A DNA stretch of 37,935 bases, taken from the NCBI GenBank assembly GCA_016871175.1, contig VFZL01000015.1, positions 1 to 37,935 of the forward strand, in the 5' to 3' direction. Positions 35,631 to 37,935 of this stretch are shown one piece after another; the first letter of the stretch is position 1; each line of letters opens with the position of its first letter. Under the pieces are notes generated by a model. That model was not told where the DNA came from, made no database searches, and saw only the letters and a program-made list of their open reading frames with translations. This stretch comes from Acidimicrobiia bacterium (lineage in GTDB: Bacteria > Acidobacteriota > Vicinamibacteria > Vicinamibacterales > CAVVIG01). The position numbers and the translations under genes were made by a program.

Positions 35631-35807
35631 ATGTGTGCGAACCCCGCAACAGCCTCTCCCCCCACGTCGTCGTCCGACCGTGAGCCGACACCGACGCCCC
35701 CGGCGCGTTCGTCGTCCGCCGTGACGACCGCGACCTCCGATTGCGACCGGCACGAGGAGCGCCATGAAGAGACCCACGAAGAGGCCGGGTACGGCTACGG
35801 CGTGTAG
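35631..35807 (+). CDS. Possible small protein between terminator and hom
   Basis: A 58-codon frame from ATG 35631, preceded by GAAGGAAG with about 6-9 bases spacing. The product is Ser/Thr/Pro-rich in its first half and ends with a charged HEERHEETHEE stretch and GYGYGV. It has no signal peptide or recognisable domain. It begins 14 bases after the T-run, so it would be translated only if the terminator is read through. Coding status is uncertain. Confidence 0.25.
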   Translation: MCANPATASPPTSSSDREPTPTPPARSSSAVTTATSDCDRHEERHEETHEEAGYGYGV

Positions 35808-35840
35808 ACGGGTGACCAGCGACTGCTAACTATCGACCTC

Positions 35841-35888
35841 GACCAACGACCCGAATCCATGACCAACGACCCACGACCCACGATCACA
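35841..35888 (+). repeat. Degenerate heptamer array, unit ~GACCCAC, covering the hom start
   Basis: Units gaccaac, gacccga, then after a slip gaccaac, gacccac, gacccac, gatcaca. The apparent hom start codon and its first residues (TNDPRPT) are encoded by the repeat. No ribosome-binding site is seen before the ATG. Confidence 0.6.
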
Positions 35889-37136
35889 CTCGCTTTGCTC
35901 GGCTTCGGCACCGTCGGCCAGTCGGTGGTCCGCATTCTGGCCATCGGCGACGTCGCTGGTGTGGTGCTGACCCACATCTTCAATCGGCAGGTGGCGCGCA
36001 AACGTGCCGATTGGGTGCCGTCGACGGTGCAGTGGACCGAGTCCATCGACGACATCGTGAATAGCGACGCCGACATCGTGATCGAGGTGGTGGGCGGCGT
36101 GAATCCGACGGCGGAGTGGGTCCGGCGCGCGCTCGAGGCCGGTAAGTCGGTCGTGACGGCGAACAAGCAGCTCATCGCGCATCAGGGCAGCGATCTCTTG
36201 GCGTTGGCGCAGTCGAAGGGTGTCGAGCTCCGGTTCGAGGCGTCGGTCGCCGGCGGCATCCCCGTGCTGCGTGCGCTGCAGGAAGGGCTGTCGGGCGATC
36301 GCCTGGTCGAGGTGCGCGGGATTCTCAATGGGACCTGCGCGTACATCCTCAGCCGCATGCAGAAACACGGTGCGTCCTTTGCCGATGCCCTGCGTGAGGC
36401 TCAGCAGGCGGGCTATGCCGAAGCGGATCCCACAGAGGACGTTGACGGCGCCGACGCCGCGGCCAAGCTCGCCATCATCTCTGCCGTCGGTCTGCGGCGG
36501 CCGGTGAAGGTGCGTGATATCGCGACGCGGTCGATTCGACCGATCGAGACTGTGGACTTCGAGTACGCGAAGGAGCTTGGCTGCACGATCCGCCAAATCG
36601 CGCGCGCGTCGATCGACGATGGCGGCGATCGGGTATTCGCTGCGGTGAGGCCCGCACTGGTACAGCTCGCATCGGCGTTCGGACAGATCGAAGGCAGTCA
36701 GAACATCGTGTCGGTCCGCGGGGTGCACGGCGGCGAAACCACGTTCTCCGGGTCCGGCGCTGGGGGTGGCCCGACGGCGGTGGCGGTGGTGTCAGATGTC
36801 CTCTCCATTCGACGCACACTGGTGGGCGCTCCTGGCCTGGCCACGCCGATGGCGCGCCAGATCTATCCCGTCAGCAGCGATTTCGTCGCGCCACATTACG
36901 TCCGCTTCATCGTCAACGACAAACCGGGCATCTTGGCACAGGTGACGTCCGCCTACTCCAAGTTCGGGATCAACATCGACGGCGTCCTGCAATTGCCGCG
37001 ATTCCGCAAGGACCGCCTCCCGTTCGTGACGACGCTCGAAGAGTGCGCAGAGTCGATGCTCGACAAGGCGCTCGCCGAGGTCGCGCGCTCTGACTACCAC
37101 GTGCAGCCGCCGCTGGCGCTGCCGATCTTCGCGTGA
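35859..37136 (+). CDS. hom: Homoserine dehydrogenase with ACT domain
   Basis: NAD(P)-dependent enzyme of 425 residues reducing aspartate semialdehyde to homoserine, at the branch to threonine, isoleucine and methionine. Nucleotide-binding motif LLGFGTVGQS (13-22); the substrate region has SVVTANKQLIAHQG and SVAGGIPVLRAL, followed by GILNGTCAYILSRM and the GYAEADPTEDVDGADAAAKL block. The C-terminal ACT domain (about 346-425, YVRFIVNDKPGILAQVTSAY) suggests feedback control, typically by threonine. ATG 35859 lies in a heptamer repeat and has no ribosome-binding site, so the first eight residues may not be authentic, though no better start is near. A strong terminator 240 bases upstream suggests leader control. 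Confidence 0.95.
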   Translation: MTNDPRPTITLALLGFGTVGQSVVRILAIGDVAGVVLTHIFNRQVARKRADWVPSTVQWTESIDDIVNSDADIVIEVVGGVNPTAEWVRRALEAGKSVVTANKQLIAHQGSDLLALAQSKGVELRFEASVAGGIPVLRALQEGLSGDRLVEVRGILNGTCAYILSRMQKHGASFADALREAQQAGYAEADPTEDVDGADAAAKLAIISAVGLRRPVKVRDIATRSIRPIETVDFEYAKELGCTIRQIARASIDDGGDRVFAAVRPALVQLASAFGQIEGSQNIVSVRGVHGGETTFSGSGAGGGPTAVAVVSDVLSIRRTLVGAPGLATPMARQIYPVSSDFVAPHYVRFIVNDKPGILAQVTSAYSKFGINIDGVLQLPRFRKDRLPFVTTLEECAESMLDKALAEVARSDYHVQPPLALPIFA

Positions 37137-37157
37137 GGGGCGCGCACGCCCGCACTC

Positions 37158-37935
37158 ATGGCTCAAGCACAGACGTTTAGCGAGGTGGTCGAAGCCGAGG
37201 GCCACCTCATCGACTCCCAGATCCTCAACACCGTCTTCGACGTGGTCGTGAAGAAGAACGCGTCGTTCGACGTGTTGACGTTCACGATTGGCCGACACAA
37301 CGAGGATCCGTCGTTCATCTCGATGCGGATCACCGCGAGGTCGAAGCCAGAGCTCGAAGAAGTCCTCGAGGAGCTGGTCGCCTTGGGCTGCCGGCTCTCG
37401 GACTCGCAAGATGTGACTTGTCGCACGGCTGACCGAGCCGGGTGCGTTCCGGACGACTTCTACTCGACGACGAACCATCGCACCTTCGTGCGCCTGCGCG
37501 GGCAGTGGGTGCCGGTCGAGAAGCAACGGATGGACGCCGTCATCGTCATCGAGACGAATCGCGCGTCCTGCGGGAAGCTTCGAGACGTGCGGCCGGGTGA
37601 TGCGATTGTGTGCGGTGTCGCAGGTATTCGCGTGATCCCGGAGTTTCAAGATCGCGACCGACAGGGGTTCGCGTTCATGAGCAACGAGATCTCGTCGGAG
37701 CGGCGGGTCGATGTCGTGGTGAGCCGCATCGCGGCGTTGATGCGCGAAGCGAAGGCCTCAGGCGGGAAAGTGGCCGTCGTCGCCGGTCCTGTCGTGGTGC
37801 ACACTGGAGGGGGTGTCCACTTCCAGGAGCTCGTCCGCCTCGGCTACGTGGACGTGCTGTTGACGGGAAATGCGCTCGCCGTTCATGACGTCGAGCAGGC
37901 GCTCTTCGGCACCTCGCTGGGTGTGAGCCTGGAGA
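37158..37935 (+). CDS. TIGR00300 (LOR/SDH-type) protein, ornithine cyclodeaminase-like (partial)
   Basis: Open from ATG 37158 to the right edge (259 codons), so only the N-terminal part is seen. The start MAQAQTFSEVVEAEGHLIDS fits the conserved beginning of the TIGR00300/LOR-SDH family, and later blocks CRTADRAGCVPDDFYSTTNH, MDAVIVIETN and KVAVVAGPVVVHTGGG support it. Archaeal members have been assigned ornithine cyclodeaminase activity, and related domains form the second half of the cyanobacterial arginine/ornithine enzyme. It starts 21 bases after hom on the same strand, so co-transcription is likely. The catalytic C-terminal half is outside the window, so activity is not established. Confidence 0.75.
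   Translation, partial: MAQAQTFSEVVEAEGHLIDSQILNTVFDVVVKKNASFDVLTFTIGRHNEDPSFISMRITARSKPELEEVLEELVALGCRLSDSQDVTCRTADRAGCVPDDFYSTTNHRTFVRLRGQWVPVEKQRMDAVIVIETNRASCGKLRDVRPGDAIVCGVAGIRVIPEFQDRDRQGFAFMSNEISSERRVDVVVSRIAALMREAKASGGKVAVVAGPVVVHTGGGVHFQELVRLGYVDVLLTGNALAVHDVEQALFGTSLGVSLE

Larger units (their letters stand above)
35323..35858. other. Leader/intergenic region between truA and hom
   Basis: Contains 536 bases between divergent genes. It holds a strong forward terminator (35579-35616), two short forward frames described separately (35387-35545 and 35631-35807) and a third tiny frame at 35764 with GAGGAG 5 bases upstream. The last part is a degenerate heptamer repeat that runs into the hom start. 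I recognise no known riboswitch consensus. The strong terminator with no upstream forward gene in range points to a regulated leader RNA for hom or a small independent transcript. Confidence 0.5.

Noticed and set aside
35529-35777. 82-codon reverse frame across the hom leader
   Set aside because: It reads through the terminator hairpin and is Arg/Gly-rich; the strong forward terminator better explains the region.

Overview
This is a high-GC bacterial chromosome segment. The compact trigger factor-ClpP-ClpX-Lon order, the secreted 'WGDPDLQGIW'-type protein, the membrane-anchored PQQ-like propeller and the isolated DUF3810 protein all suggest an environmental Acidobacteriota, most likely Vicinamibacteria. 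This is an inference from gene content; no 16S rRNA is present.

Layout. 1-3.2 kb: the tail of an unidentified gene, then a forward operon of exported esterase, SDR oxidoreductase and MDR oxidoreductase. 3.4-7.2 kb: two forward genes, each broken by one in-frame TAG (a small secreted protein and a 5-TM plus beta-propeller protein), facing a reverse-strand secreted protein of unknown function. 7.4-11.5 kb: a translationally coupled pair matching MrfA/MrfB (YprA/YprB), a DUF1998 helicase and a DEDD exonuclease. 11.5-21.4 kb: a reverse-strand housekeeping block in transcription order tRNA-Leu(UAG), tig, clpP, clpX, lon, engB, rho, then rpmE. A forward AbiEii-like nucleotidyltransferase and its small partner lie between rho and rpmE. 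21.6-33.1 kb: an orphan-looking D12 adenine methyltransferase and an exopolysaccharide locus. The locus has a Wza-type export protein, two GT4 glycosyltransferases, a third glycosyltransferase reduced to its C-terminus, a frameshifted sugar-phosphate initiating transferase and a geranylgeranyl-reductase-like flavoprotein; on the other strand are a Wzy/O-antigen-ligase-like protein, a Wzc-type tyrosine kinase and a small secreted protein. 33.2-37.9 kb: a DUF3810 membrane metallopeptidase-like protein, truA (reverse), a 536-base leader region with a very strong intrinsic terminator, homoserine dehydrogenase, and the start of a TIGR00300 (LOR/SDH) protein that runs off the window.

How it works together. 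tig-clpP-clpX-lon is the conserved folding and proteolysis group. mrfA-mrfB is a known DNA-crosslink/adduct repair pair. The polysaccharide locus has the parts for Wzy-type export (initiation, glycosyl transfer, polymerisation, length control, outer-membrane export), but its initiating enzyme is frameshifted, one glycosyltransferase is a stub and no Wzx flippase is visible, so it may be decaying.

Most unusual signals: (1) two neighbouring genes each interrupted by a single TAG while TAG is also the commonest ordinary stop here; (2) degenerate 7-8 bp tandem arrays in at least five gene gaps, two sharing the unit CGGGTRGG, one supplying a ribosome-binding sequence, one encoding the apparent start of hom, and two of opposite orientation flanking the tRNA; (3) back-to-back inverted repeats inserted in frame into mrfA; (4) a likely attenuator before hom. 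No CRISPR array, insertion sequence, rRNA or prophage gene was seen.
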